NCBI GenBank assembly: GCA_903873415.1
Contig: CAIQOK010000021.1
Coordinates: 1-64,000, forward strand
DNA from: an uncultured Verrucomicrobiota bacterium
GTDB lineage: Bacteria; Verrucomicrobiota; Verrucomicrobiia; Limisphaerales; CAIQOK01
Direction: 5' to 3'
Length of the DNA stretch: 64,000 nucleotides
The position numbers were made by a program, and so were the translations under genes. The notes beneath the pieces were generated by a model. That model saw only the letters and a program-made list of their open reading frames with translations. It had not been told where the DNA came from and made no database searches. Of the stretch, positions 28,523 through 37,354 are shown piece after piece. Within the stretch, counting starts at the first letter, position 1; every line of letters begins with the position of its first letter.

Positions 28523-30493
28523 ATGAAGAACGCATTTGGAAATCCTCGCATCCGTCATTTCTATTTTTCAGGGCCGATTGCACGGTTCACCCTGCTGACT
28601 CTGTTAGCGGGAGCCCAATGCCCTGTGCTGGCTGCCCCTGCAGCCGGATCAGAAAAAATCACGCATTCCACCTCCAGCAATGGCCGGGAGGAGTTGAAGC
28701 CCGTGCCTGCGGCTCAAATCAAAAAACGGATCCTCATCGGTGAGGCTGCGGGGCTTTTGCCCGATACGGGCAAAGACTGCACCCAGGCTTTCCAAGCCGC
28801 ACTCGAAATTCTGCGCCAGCATCCAGGCACAACTCTGAAGCTCAACGCCGGCGCCTATCACTTTTGGCCACTCCACGCCGCAAAACGCGAGCATTACCAA
28901 TCCAACACCGATGCCACTGTTCCCAAGGCCTACGCGCTCCTGCTGGAAGGCCAGATGAACACCGTCATCGACGGCGGTGGTGCCACGCTGCTCTTCCATG
29001 GTCCCATGTCGGCAATTGGAGTGGACGGGTGCGCGAATATCAAGATCCGGAACCTGAATATCACCACGCCTCGGCTCTTCACATCACAGGGCAAGGTGGT
29101 GGACGCCGGCGCAGACTGGCAGGTTCTGCAGATTGATCAGGACCGTTTTCCCTATGTCGTCGAAGACGGTGTTTTCAAAACCATGTTGGAAGGAGTGAAG
29201 TCCAAAATTTGGGGCCGGATGGAATACGACACAGCTGATGGCCGTTTTTCCCATGGGGATCAAGGAGGGGTTTCACGCGCCGAAGAACTCAAGCCGGGGC
29301 TCGTCAAGTTGTGGTCCTCGCACGATGTGGCCAAAGCAGGTAACATTCTCGTCCTCCGCCACCACGAACGCACTCATGCCGGAGTCTTTATTCTTGGTTC
29401 GCAGAATGTGACCCTTGAAAACGTCGAGGTCTGGGGCACCGCCGGCTTGGGAATTCTTTGCCAGCAGAGCCGCAAGCTGACCTTCCTTCACACCCATGTC
29501 CGCCCGCAGCCAGACACCGGCCTGGTCTGCGGACCGAAAGACGACGGTTATCATTTCTCCGGATGCAGCGGTCAGATCACTCTGGACGCCTGCATCGTCG
29601 CCGGCACCGCCGATGATCCAATCAATGTTCATGGCACCAGTCTGCCGGTGGTGGAGCAGACGGGACCGGCCACCGTCACAGCCCGCTTCGGCCATCCCCA
29701 GTCGATCGGACAGTCGCTCTGGGCTCGACCCGGCAACCGGATTTCCGTGATTGATCGGGAAACGCTGCTGCCTTCGCAGGAAAATTGCGTGAAGTCATTT
29801 CGGTTGGTGGATCCTCAGACCGTGGAAATTGAATTCGCCAAATCTTTCCTTGAGCCGGTGACTCAGGCGCACGCTCTGGAAAATCTCTCGGACACCCCGG
29901 ACGTGACCATTCGCGGATGCGCCTTCAGCAACGGCCGGGCCCGCGGCATCCTGTGTTCCACCCCGGGCAAGGTGCTCATCGAAAACAACACTTTCATCAT
30001 CCACGGCGCGGCAATCCTAATCCCAGGAGATGCCAACGGCTGGTATGAGTCCGGCGCGGTCAACGATGTTATGATCCGCGGAAACCGGTTCGATAACTGT
30101 CTGGTGGCGGACAGCCAGTTCTCCGACGGAGTGATTGCGATCTGGCCGGAGATTCACCGGCACGTGGCGGGCCACCCGTTCCACCGCAACATACGGATCG
30201 AAAACAACATCTTCCGGGTGTTCGACCGGCCGATACTTTACGCCTCGTCTGTGAACGGTCTGTCCTTTACCGGCAACACCGTGGTGCGCACGGAAACCTT
30301 CACGCCGTGGCATCGCAACTCCAATGCGATCACGCTGAAGAATTGCCTAGCTGTAAAAATCAGAGGCAATCGGGTTCAGGGTGAATTACTTGACCGAAAA
30401 ATCCAGTGTGAATCCACTCCGGCCGCCGAGATCCAGATTGGAGTAACCGAGCCTTTTTTTCTGGCGGCAAAACAAACTCCTGTGGTCCGATAA
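28523..30493 (+). CDS. GH110-like exported alpha-1,3-galactosidase
   Basis: A 656-aa protein with a signal peptide (about residues 1-38) and a right-handed parallel beta-helix built from repeats such as NIKIRNLNITTPR, NVTLENVEVWG and KVLIENNTFIIHG. The segments PKDDGYHFSG (Asp340-Asp341) and ADDPINVHG (Asp364-Asp365) match the pattern I recall for GH110 catalytic aspartates, including the spacing of 23 between the third-from-last and next aspartate. GH110 enzymes remove terminal alpha-1,3-linked galactose (for example from blood group B-type glycans or algal galactans) with inversion. Length fits the family (about 600 aa). It heads a cluster of four glycan-active genes. A different beta-helix glycosidase or lyase is possible. 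Confidence 0.65.
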   Translation: MKNAFGNPRIRHFYFSGPIARFTLLTLLAGAQCPVLAAPAAGSEKITHSTSSNGREELKPVPAAQIKKRILIGEAAGLLPDTGKDCTQAFQAALEILRQHPGTTLKLNAGAYHFWPLHAAKREHYQSNTDATVPKAYALLLEGQMNTVIDGGGATLLFHGPMSAIGVDGCANIKIRNLNITTPRLFTSQGKVVDAGADWQVLQIDQDRFPYVVEDGVFKTMLEGVKSKIWGRMEYDTADGRFSHGDQGGVSRAEELKPGLVKLWSSHDVAKAGNILVLRHHERTHAGVFILGSQNVTLENVEVWGTAGLGILCQQSRKLTFLHTHVRPQPDTGLVCGPKDDGYHFSGCSGQITLDACIVAGTADDPINVHGTSLPVVEQTGPATVTARFGHPQSIGQSLWARPGNRISVIDRETLLPSQENCVKSFRLVDPQTVEIEFAKSFLEPVTQAHALENLSDTPDVTIRGCAFSNGRARGILCSTPGKVLIENNTFIIHGAAILIPGDANGWYESGAVNDVMIRGNRFDNCLVADSQFSDGVIAIWPEIHRHVAGHPFHRNIRIENNIFRVFDRPILYASSVNGLSFTGNTVVRTETFTPWHRNSNAITLKNCLAVKIRGNRVQGELLDRKIQCESTPAAEIQIGVTEPFFLAAKQTPVVR

Positions 30494-30522
30494 ATGCCTG
30501 TTAAACAAACGCCCTCCCTACG

Positions 30523-33180
30523 ATGAACATCCGGAACTCGACTATCATCCTCGCCGCTGCAATCTTGTTCTCCCCGCTGGCGCAGGGCAGTGACACGATG
30601 CTCACCCTCATGGATACGGCCCAAGTCCAATCCATCGCGGCGCGCCATGTGGGCGAAACCGCCCTGGTGTTCACGGAATCGAGGGGGTTTCCGATCCGGC
30701 ATTCGAACGGATTACCCGCCCGCTGGAGCGGGCAGGCTCAATCCCAAAAAATCAGTTTCGCGGGCGTCGCACAACCGGGTGAGTTTTTTGTCTTCCAGCT
30801 CGGCATTTACGCGCTCACCAACCTCGGCCCAATCTCCCTGACCTTCAGCGATCTCAAGGGTGACTCCGGCATGCTGCCCGCCGGCGCATTCAACTGCCTG
30901 AGCCTCGGTGGACTCAATTTTCAGGGGCAGCCATTCACGAAGGGAATCCACATGGAAGCGGGCCAACTACAGGCGCTCTGGGTGGGCGTGACTATTCCCG
31001 TCAAAGCCAAGGGCCGGTTTGTCGGCAACATGCAGCTGGATCCGGGACGGGATAAAAAAATCCCCGTCGAACTCACGCTGCAGATCGAAGGCCCCGCACT
31101 CGCCGATCAAGGCGATTCAAGTGCCGGCAAGCTCTCCCGCCTGCGCTGGCTCAATTCCAACACCGGCACTGAACCGACCCTGACCAAGCCGTTCACCGCG
31201 GTGCGCACCGGCAGCCGGGTTATAAAAGTGCTGGGGCGCGAGCTATTGCTTGGGGAAAACGGGTTGCCCAAACAAATCCTCAGCCATTTTTCCCCTGCCA
31301 ATACTCGGATCGAACCCCAAGCCCGCCCCTTGCTCGCCCGACCCGCAGCTTTCCTGGTTGAAACCTCCACAGGAAAACAGGCTTGGCAGGACAACTTCGG
31401 CTCCCTGAAACACAACACTCTGAAAGCAGACTGGACAGCGACCAGCACCACAGACGGGCTGAGAACCGAAACCTGCGGACATCTTGATTACACCGGTGCC
31501 GGCGAAATCCGCATCCGCCTGATCGCGGATAGAGACCTCGACTTGAAGGACGTCGGGCTGGAGGTGCCCTTTCGCGAAGACTCAGCCCGATATTTCATGG
31601 GCCTCAATCATCCGGGCGGGCTTCGCCCCGAATCAGTGCAATGGAAGTGGGATGTCCAAAAGCACCAGGACTGTTTTTGGCTGGGCGCTCTGAACGCCGG
31701 CTTGATGCTGCGGCTTAGGGATGGCGATTACCTGCGCCCGCCGGTGAACATCTACTATGCATTCCGCCCGCTGGCATTGCCCTCGTCTTGGGGCAACGAG
31801 GGCCGCGGTGGCGTGGAGCTGCGATCAGAGGCCGATTCCTGCGTTTTGGCCCGGGCCTACAGTGGTCCGCGTCGCCTCAAGCAGGGTCAACACTTGGACT
31901 TCACCTTCGAACTTTACCTCACGCCCTTCCGCACTCTGGATACGGAGAAACAGTGGTCTGTGCGCTTCATTCAACCGTCCCCGAGCCACCTGCCCGACCG
32001 GCTGGATCAGGCGGTTGCCTCGGCTGATTCCAGACACGGCCCCAATGTCATCAACGTCCATCAAGGCACCTACTACAGCCCCTACATCAACTATCCCTAC
32101 AGTGACGCATCGGCTTCTGCCTTTCATGATCTTGTCCAACGCGCCCATGCAAAAGGGGTAAAGGTCCGCGTTTATTACACCACCCGCGAGATCACCCAGA
32201 ACATGCCGGAACTCTTTCCGCTCCACTCGCTCAATGGCGAAATCATCCTGCCCGGCCCCGGCAAAGAGGCCCGCACTCTGATCCATCCCGGCGGACCCCA
32301 TCCCTGGCTGACTGAAAACCTGATCTCGGATTTTATTCCCGCCTGGGTGGACCACGTGGGAGGCAAATATGCGGAGCTGGATCTTTCGGTGATCACCACC
32401 CCCGACTCGCGCTGGAACAATTTCTATCTGGAAGGGTTGCGGTGGCTGGCAGACAAGTCGGATTTCGACGGCGTGTACATCGACGATACCGCGCTGGATG
32501 CAGGGAGCCTCAGGCGGGCCCGGCGGATTCTCGACACCCGGCCCGGCCGTTACATGGATCTTCACACATGGAATCATTTCAACAGCCACGCCGGTTTCGC
32601 CAACAACCTGACAATTTACATGGAGCTCCTGCCCTACCTCGATCGCCTCTGGCTTGGCGAAGGTTTCAACGCGGACACCGCCCCGGCAGATTTCTGGTTG
32701 GTGGAAATGAGCGGCCTGCCCTTTGGCCTTATGAGCGAAATGCTGGAGGAGGCAAACCCTTGGCGCGGAATGGTCTTCGGCGAAACCTCGCGACTGGGCT
32801 GGTCAGGGGATCCGCGGGGACTCTGGAAAGTCTGGGATGAGTTTGCAATTCAAGGCACCGAGTTTTTGCCCTCCTTCGCTCCCGGCTGTCCCGTCGCCAC
32901 AGGCGAAAAAAACATCCTTGCCACAGTGTATCGCAAGAAGGGCCGCTCCTTCATCGCTCTGGCAAGCTGGGCGGAAAAAGAAACCGCCGTCAAACTCCGC
33001 ATTAACTGGAGCGCCTTGGGGCTGGATCCCGCACGGGCCACCCTTTACGCCCCAGCCATCGCAGGCATGCAACCCGAACGATTGTGGCAACCCGCAGAGG
33101 AAATCCCGATTAAGGCCAAGCAAGGCTGGTTTCTGGTGCTCGACCAACAGCCGCGCAAACCAACAATAATCTCCAAATGA
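30523..33180 (+). CDS. DUF6067-like glycoside hydrolase-domain protein
   Basis: An 885-aa exported protein. The first 23 residues are a signal peptide, the N-terminal half (30-480) is beta-rich, and the C-terminal half reads like a TIM barrel: HQGTYYSPYINYPY, GVKVRVYYTTREITQ, DGVYIDDTAL and RLWLGEGFN. The acidic pair in DGVYIDD (about residue 655) is a reasonable catalytic site. The layout matches uncharacterised DUF6067 proteins near GH123/GH-N clans; I cannot name the substrate. It lies 30 bp after the GH110-like gene and 68 bp before the GH101-like gene in the same direction. Confidence 0.6.
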   Translation: MNIRNSTIILAAAILFSPLAQGSDTMLTLMDTAQVQSIAARHVGETALVFTESRGFPIRHSNGLPARWSGQAQSQKISFAGVAQPGEFFVFQLGIYALTNLGPISLTFSDLKGDSGMLPAGAFNCLSLGGLNFQGQPFTKGIHMEAGQLQALWVGVTIPVKAKGRFVGNMQLDPGRDKKIPVELTLQIEGPALADQGDSSAGKLSRLRWLNSNTGTEPTLTKPFTAVRTGSRVIKVLGRELLLGENGLPKQILSHFSPANTRIEPQARPLLARPAAFLVETSTGKQAWQDNFGSLKHNTLKADWTATSTTDGLRTETCGHLDYTGAGEIRIRLIADRDLDLKDVGLEVPFREDSARYFMGLNHPGGLRPESVQWKWDVQKHQDCFWLGALNAGLMLRLRDGDYLRPPVNIYYAFRPLALPSSWGNEGRGGVELRSEADSCVLARAYSGPRRLKQGQHLDFTFELYLTPFRTLDTEKQWSVRFIQPSPSHLPDRLDQAVASADSRHGPNVINVHQGTYYSPYINYPYSDASASAFHDLVQRAHAKGVKVRVYYTTREITQNMPELFPLHSLNGEIILPGPGKEARTLIHPGGPHPWLTENLISDFIPAWVDHVGGKYAELDLSVITTPDSRWNNFYLEGLRWLADKSDFDGVYIDDTALDAGSLRRARRILDTRPGRYMDLHTWNHFNSHAGFANNLTIYMELLPYLDRLWLGEGFNADTAPADFWLVEMSGLPFGLMSEMLEEANPWRGMVFGETSRLGWSGDPRGLWKVWDEFAIQGTEFLPSFAPGCPVATGEKNILATVYRKKGRSFIALASWAEKETAVKLRINWSALGLDPARATLYAPAIAGMQPERLWQPAEEIPIKAKQGWFLVLDQQPRKPTIISK

Positions 33181-33247
33181 ACTCAACCCCGGCCCGACTG
33201 GTCCAACCCGATTTTCTATCGTCTAATCACATCGATCAAACAACTCC

Positions 33248-34990
33248 ATGAACTGCGTCCATCTTTTTCTCTTCGCCGTAGCCCTCACCTTACCACCACG
33301 CCGCATCCAAGCCGAACCTGTTTCGGCCAAAACGCTCCAACGCATCTCCATCGATGTCGCCCCACGCATCCTTACCCCGGCACGCACAACCAACACCACG
33401 GGCCGATTGATTCTAACAGGCTTCTACTCGGACGGCTCGAGCCATCCTATCGCCCCCGCCAAAGCCGTAATCACCGCCCGCACCAAGGCCGCCAGCGGCA
33501 ATGTGCAGGTCGTCAGCCTTCACGGTAATAAAGTGATCCCCGAGGAGGGTGGAGTGGCCACCATCGAGGCCAGCCTGAGCGATGCCGGCAGAACTTTCAC
33601 CGCCGCCACACAGGTTGTCGTGGAACCCTATTACCGGGATTATCACCAGACACTGGTCTTGAAATTATTTCTAGGAATGGAGGGGCAACCGGTGGAACGG
33701 CTTGCAAAGGAACCCATGTTCCTAAAACCGCACGACGTCTTTCACACCTTCGAGCAGGCTCTGGACATCATCCGCAAGACCGACAATGTGACCCGAGGCA
33801 TCCCAAAGATCATCTACCTCGTTGGCTGGCAGAAGGGCGGACACGATCACGGATATCCAGACTGGTCCGAGGTCAATCCGCTTTTGAAGCGGGCTCAGGA
33901 TGCCGCTCCGCTGGACAGTTTGCGCTGGCTCATCCGCGAAGGCCGGAAGTTCAACACCACAGTCAGCCTGCACATCAACATGGTGGACGCCTATCAACAG
34001 AGCCCGCTGTGGGATGAGTATGTGGCCAAGGACTGCTTCGCCAGAGATGAAGGCGGAAAGTTATTGGTGGGCGGAATCCAGATGATAGGCGAGGACATGT
34101 ACAACGTGGTTTATCCCAAGGAATGGGCGGCAGGACTCGCCCAGCGCCGCATCGACGGATTGATCCGGATGATTCCTGAACTCAAGGACGGACATACCAT
34201 CCACATCGACGTCTTCATCGCCAACCGCGACGGGGGCAGGCCGATCAGCCCCTGGCACTTGAAACCCGAGAATGGCGGATTGACCCCGGACAAATATGTC
34301 GAGACCCAACGCAAGATTTTCCATTACTGGCGCGACCGTGGTTTCGATGTCACAGGTGAGGGCACTGGCTGGGCGCATCCGCCCGGCGAACACTTTGTGG
34401 GCTTGCAGGCGATGTCCTGGTGGTATTCCTGGAACCCCATGGAAATTCCCGAATGCCTCGGCGCTCGCGGGCGGACGACCCGCGAAGGGGAGGGTGACTT
34501 TCGCTTTGGCGAAAGCATGCATGGCGAGACCCTCTGGCTGGCCGAGGGCAGCAGCATGCCAGGTTTCCTGGGATCCTTCTGCCGCACCGCTCTTCCGTGG
34601 CACTACCTAAGCCGCTTGGAGCGGAAGAAGTTCGAAAACGATACGCTTTTCTACAGCAATGGAGTGGTCGCCCGCAACGAATCTGGAAAACGCATCATCC
34701 GCAAAGGGGATTTCGTCTTGCGCGAAGACGATGATCTCTTTGTTCCCGCCCTTTGGCACAAACAGGAGATCTTCGCATACAGCAAGCTGGGCTATACGAG
34801 CAAGTCGTGGCAGTTGCCGGATGACTGGGGCAAGGTTAAGAATGTTGACCTTTATCGGATTACTCTGGACGGCTGCGCGCCTTTGCAAAAACGCGTTCCG
34901 GTCTCCGATGGCAAGCTTCTCTTCTCGTTGGAAAAAGATGAGGCTGTTTCCATTCTGCCCGCAGGCTCCAAGCTTCCCGAAAAGAAATGA
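33248..34990 (+). CDS. GH101-like endo-alpha-N-acetylgalactosaminidase
   Basis: A 580-aa exported protein. After a signal peptide (to about residue 22) there is a short beta domain (30-130) and a TIM-barrel region: KIIYLVGWQKGGHDHGYPDW, TVSLHINMVDAYQ, IHIDVFIANRDGG and VTGEGTGWAHPPG. Asp321 (IHIDVF) and Glu371 (GEGTGW) are the likely nucleophile and acid/base. These segments match the catalytic core of GH101/GH129 enzymes, which release core 1 Gal-GalNAc or GalNAc from mucin-type O-glycans. It is much shorter than the classic multidomain GH101 proteins, having only the core. Its stop overlaps the start of the next gene (ATGA). Confidence 0.6.
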   Translation: MNCVHLFLFAVALTLPPRRIQAEPVSAKTLQRISIDVAPRILTPARTTNTTGRLILTGFYSDGSSHPIAPAKAVITARTKAASGNVQVVSLHGNKVIPEEGGVATIEASLSDAGRTFTAATQVVVEPYYRDYHQTLVLKLFLGMEGQPVERLAKEPMFLKPHDVFHTFEQALDIIRKTDNVTRGIPKIIYLVGWQKGGHDHGYPDWSEVNPLLKRAQDAAPLDSLRWLIREGRKFNTTVSLHINMVDAYQQSPLWDEYVAKDCFARDEGGKLLVGGIQMIGEDMYNVVYPKEWAAGLAQRRIDGLIRMIPELKDGHTIHIDVFIANRDGGRPISPWHLKPENGGLTPDKYVETQRKIFHYWRDRGFDVTGEGTGWAHPPGEHFVGLQAMSWWYSWNPMEIPECLGARGRTTREGEGDFRFGESMHGETLWLAEGSSMPGFLGSFCRTALPWHYLSRLERKKFENDTLFYSNGVVARNESGKRIIRKGDFVLREDDDLFVPALWHKQEIFAYSKLGYTSKSWQLPDDWGKVKNVDLYRITLDGCAPLQKRVPVSDGKLLFSLEKDEAVSILPAGSKLPEKK

Positions 34991-37308
34991 AAGACCGAAA
35001 AGGATTAGAGACCCTGCAGAAGATGAATCGGGGGCGTTTTCTGAAAGCCAACCTTGGCGCAATGATCGGAGCGTCGTTGTTGGTCGCGCAGGCGGCATCT
35101 CCGAATTGGGATCTGAAGCATGGTGGAAAACTCAACCTCGCCCAGAGCGTGGCAGCCGCCGATTTTCTAACATCCGAGTCCTTGGCCATGCCTCGGCGGC
35201 AGATCGCGCTCAACGGCACCGATCTCCGCCTGTTCAACGCCCGTAGTTCGTTGACATTCCGGGAACGCACCGTCACCGGCATCGGTGAGTTATTCATAGC
35301 GCCTCGGGCGGCCAGCCGGGTGCCCATCTCTTTTAATCTATCCTTCCGCGAGGAGAGCCTTGGTGCGCTGATCGAGGATAACCAGGATGAATGGGGCGAA
35401 GGCACGCTAAATGTCTGGCAGCATTGGAATCCGGCCAACAAGGAACTGGGAATCTACAAGGGTTGGGGCTATGCGCTAATCCTGCCGTCCCAGCGAGCCA
35501 CGTGGGCACCGGACGCGTATACCCGCCGCGGGACCTTTCACCATTACCTCGGCAAGGATCTGATCTCCTTTGGTGTAATATCCCGGACCTTGCCGGCGGC
35601 GGATGTGGACGGGGCATACGAGGAACTCACTATCACCAATCGCACCGACCGACCCCTATCGCTCACCCTCATCCCCGACCAACCTCGCGGCGATAAAAAA
35701 CGCTCCGCCTGCTTCACTCGGCGGGAGGGTGAATTCGCGCTTCAGGTATTGTGCGACCTCGGTCCGTCACAAGGTGATGGTTGGCGGTTGGAAATCCCCT
35801 CACAAGGGCAGCGCATCATCCACGTTGCCTTACTGGTCGCGGACGCGGGTGCCGCCGAGCCTGCGGGCCATTATTCATCGGATCTGGCCGCTCGCTTCGC
35901 ATCCAGCCGCCAGACAACCTTGGATTTACTGCACCGAGCTGCAACTCAACTGCCCCAAATTGAAACTGGCAACCCGCGTCTAAATGAGTTTTATCAACGC
36001 TCCATCCTCAGCCTCCTCCAGTGCCGACGCGAACGGGCTGATTCGCCAATACGTCCCTTCTACGATATCGGGTTCGGTGACGGCAATTCCGTGACGTGGG
36101 ACGTGTCGTTCTCCACGGGGCTGCTTACCATGTTCGCTCCGGACGAGGCCAAACACATGCTCAGCGCCTTCCTGTCTGCCGGAGGCGTCTTCAACTCCAC
36201 CTGGCTAAGCGCAAAGGGGGGAGGCGGCGGTTTCTACATGCAGTCTCCCTTTGCTCTGCTTGATATCGCCCAGCGCCACATGCGCCAGACCGGTAATCGT
36301 GCGCTGCTTGACGAGAAGGCGGGGACGAAGACCGTCTTCGAGCACTTCCGGGACGGCGCGCAAACCTTGCTGGACTCTTACGTGAAGGATGGGTTGATCG
36401 ACGCCGGCGAGGGAACTGGCAAATTGCTCGAGATCCGCACCAGCGGTTACGAGCACACCGTCGCCGCAATCAACGGTATGGCTGTCGACTATCTTGACCA
36501 GGTCACGACCTGGTGCCGGGAGCGCGGCGATATAAAGTCCAAAGCCTTTCAGGCTGCCGCTCGGCGCCTGCACGATGAAATCGAGCGGCGGCTGTGGGAC
36601 GAGGGTTCCGGTTGGTACATTAATCTGTATCCAGACGGCAGACGGCACCGGGTGATGAGCTACCACGTCTTCGATCTGCTGCGCCAGCCATCCGTGCCTG
36701 CTGAGCATCGACGACGACTTGCGGAGCACATTGTCTCCGGTGAATTCCTGGGGCCCTACGGCATGTATTCCATCGCCTTGAGCGACGAGGAACATTGGGA
36801 CATGCAGGATTGCGACTGGGGTGGCGGGGGGCAGTATGTGGGGCAGCCTTTGCGGATTGCGGAATCACTCTACCGCATGGAGGATCCAAAGCGTGGTTGG
36901 GACGTGCTCTCACGCTGTCTACTCTGGGTGGATCGATTCCCCTATTTTCCCCAAACCATCTATACTGAAGAACTGGCAATACAGGACCACGAACGCGGCT
37001 GGTCATTACAGATCTCCGCAGGTGCCGGTGCCGAGGCCGTCATCTACGGCGTGTTTGGGCTTATGCCGCAGGATGACGGCAATCTTGCGGTAAATCCCCA
37101 CTACGAGAAATCGCTCGGAACAGCGACCCTGAGAGCGTATCGATTTCGGGAACATAGTTATGACCTCTGCATGGATGCCAAGAGTTTTAAGATTTTCCGT
37201 GATGGCGTCCAATTGAGTAAAGAGTGTCATGGCCACTGTATTACCATCACGGAAAATGGAAAAATCCGGCGGAATCTGACCGGTGCGGATCTGAAAGCGG
37301 GAAAATAG
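34987..37308 (+). CDS. (alpha/alpha)6-barrel glycosidase-like protein
   Basis: A 773-aa protein starting in a 4-bp overlap with the GH101-like gene, so it is translationally coupled. The N-terminal 300 residues are beta-rich; residues 310-700 form a helical barrel typical of six-hairpin glycosidases: SILSLLQCRRER, DGNSVTWDVSFSTG, YEHTVAAINGMAVDYL, AARRLHDEIERRLWDEGSGW and QDCDWGGGGQYVGQP. Acidic residues in WDVSFS and DEGSGW are candidate catalytic sites. It resembles GH63/GH37-type barrels but I cannot assign a family. The first 18 residues are polar before a hydrophobic patch (LGAMIGASLLVAQAA), so either a Tat-like/Sec signal or a later start (ATG 35023) is possible. Confidence 0.6.
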   Translation: MKDRKGLETLQKMNRGRFLKANLGAMIGASLLVAQAASPNWDLKHGGKLNLAQSVAAADFLTSESLAMPRRQIALNGTDLRLFNARSSLTFRERTVTGIGELFIAPRAASRVPISFNLSFREESLGALIEDNQDEWGEGTLNVWQHWNPANKELGIYKGWGYALILPSQRATWAPDAYTRRGTFHHYLGKDLISFGVISRTLPAADVDGAYEELTITNRTDRPLSLTLIPDQPRGDKKRSACFTRREGEFALQVLCDLGPSQGDGWRLEIPSQGQRIIHVALLVADAGAAEPAGHYSSDLAARFASSRQTTLDLLHRAATQLPQIETGNPRLNEFYQRSILSLLQCRRERADSPIRPFYDIGFGDGNSVTWDVSFSTGLLTMFAPDEAKHMLSAFLSAGGVFNSTWLSAKGGGGGFYMQSPFALLDIAQRHMRQTGNRALLDEKAGTKTVFEHFRDGAQTLLDSYVKDGLIDAGEGTGKLLEIRTSGYEHTVAAINGMAVDYLDQVTTWCRERGDIKSKAFQAAARRLHDEIERRLWDEGSGWYINLYPDGRRHRVMSYHVFDLLRQPSVPAEHRRRLAEHIVSGEFLGPYGMYSIALSDEEHWDMQDCDWGGGGQYVGQPLRIAESLYRMEDPKRGWDVLSRCLLWVDRFPYFPQTIYTEELAIQDHERGWSLQISAGAGAEAVIYGVFGLMPQDDGNLAVNPHYEKSLGTATLRAYRFREHSYDLCMDAKSFKIFRDGVQLSKECHGHCITITENGKIRRNLTGADLKAGK

Positions 37309-37354
37309 AAGGACGGCTTTCGTCTGGTTGCGACCGGATAAAATATAAGTGCAA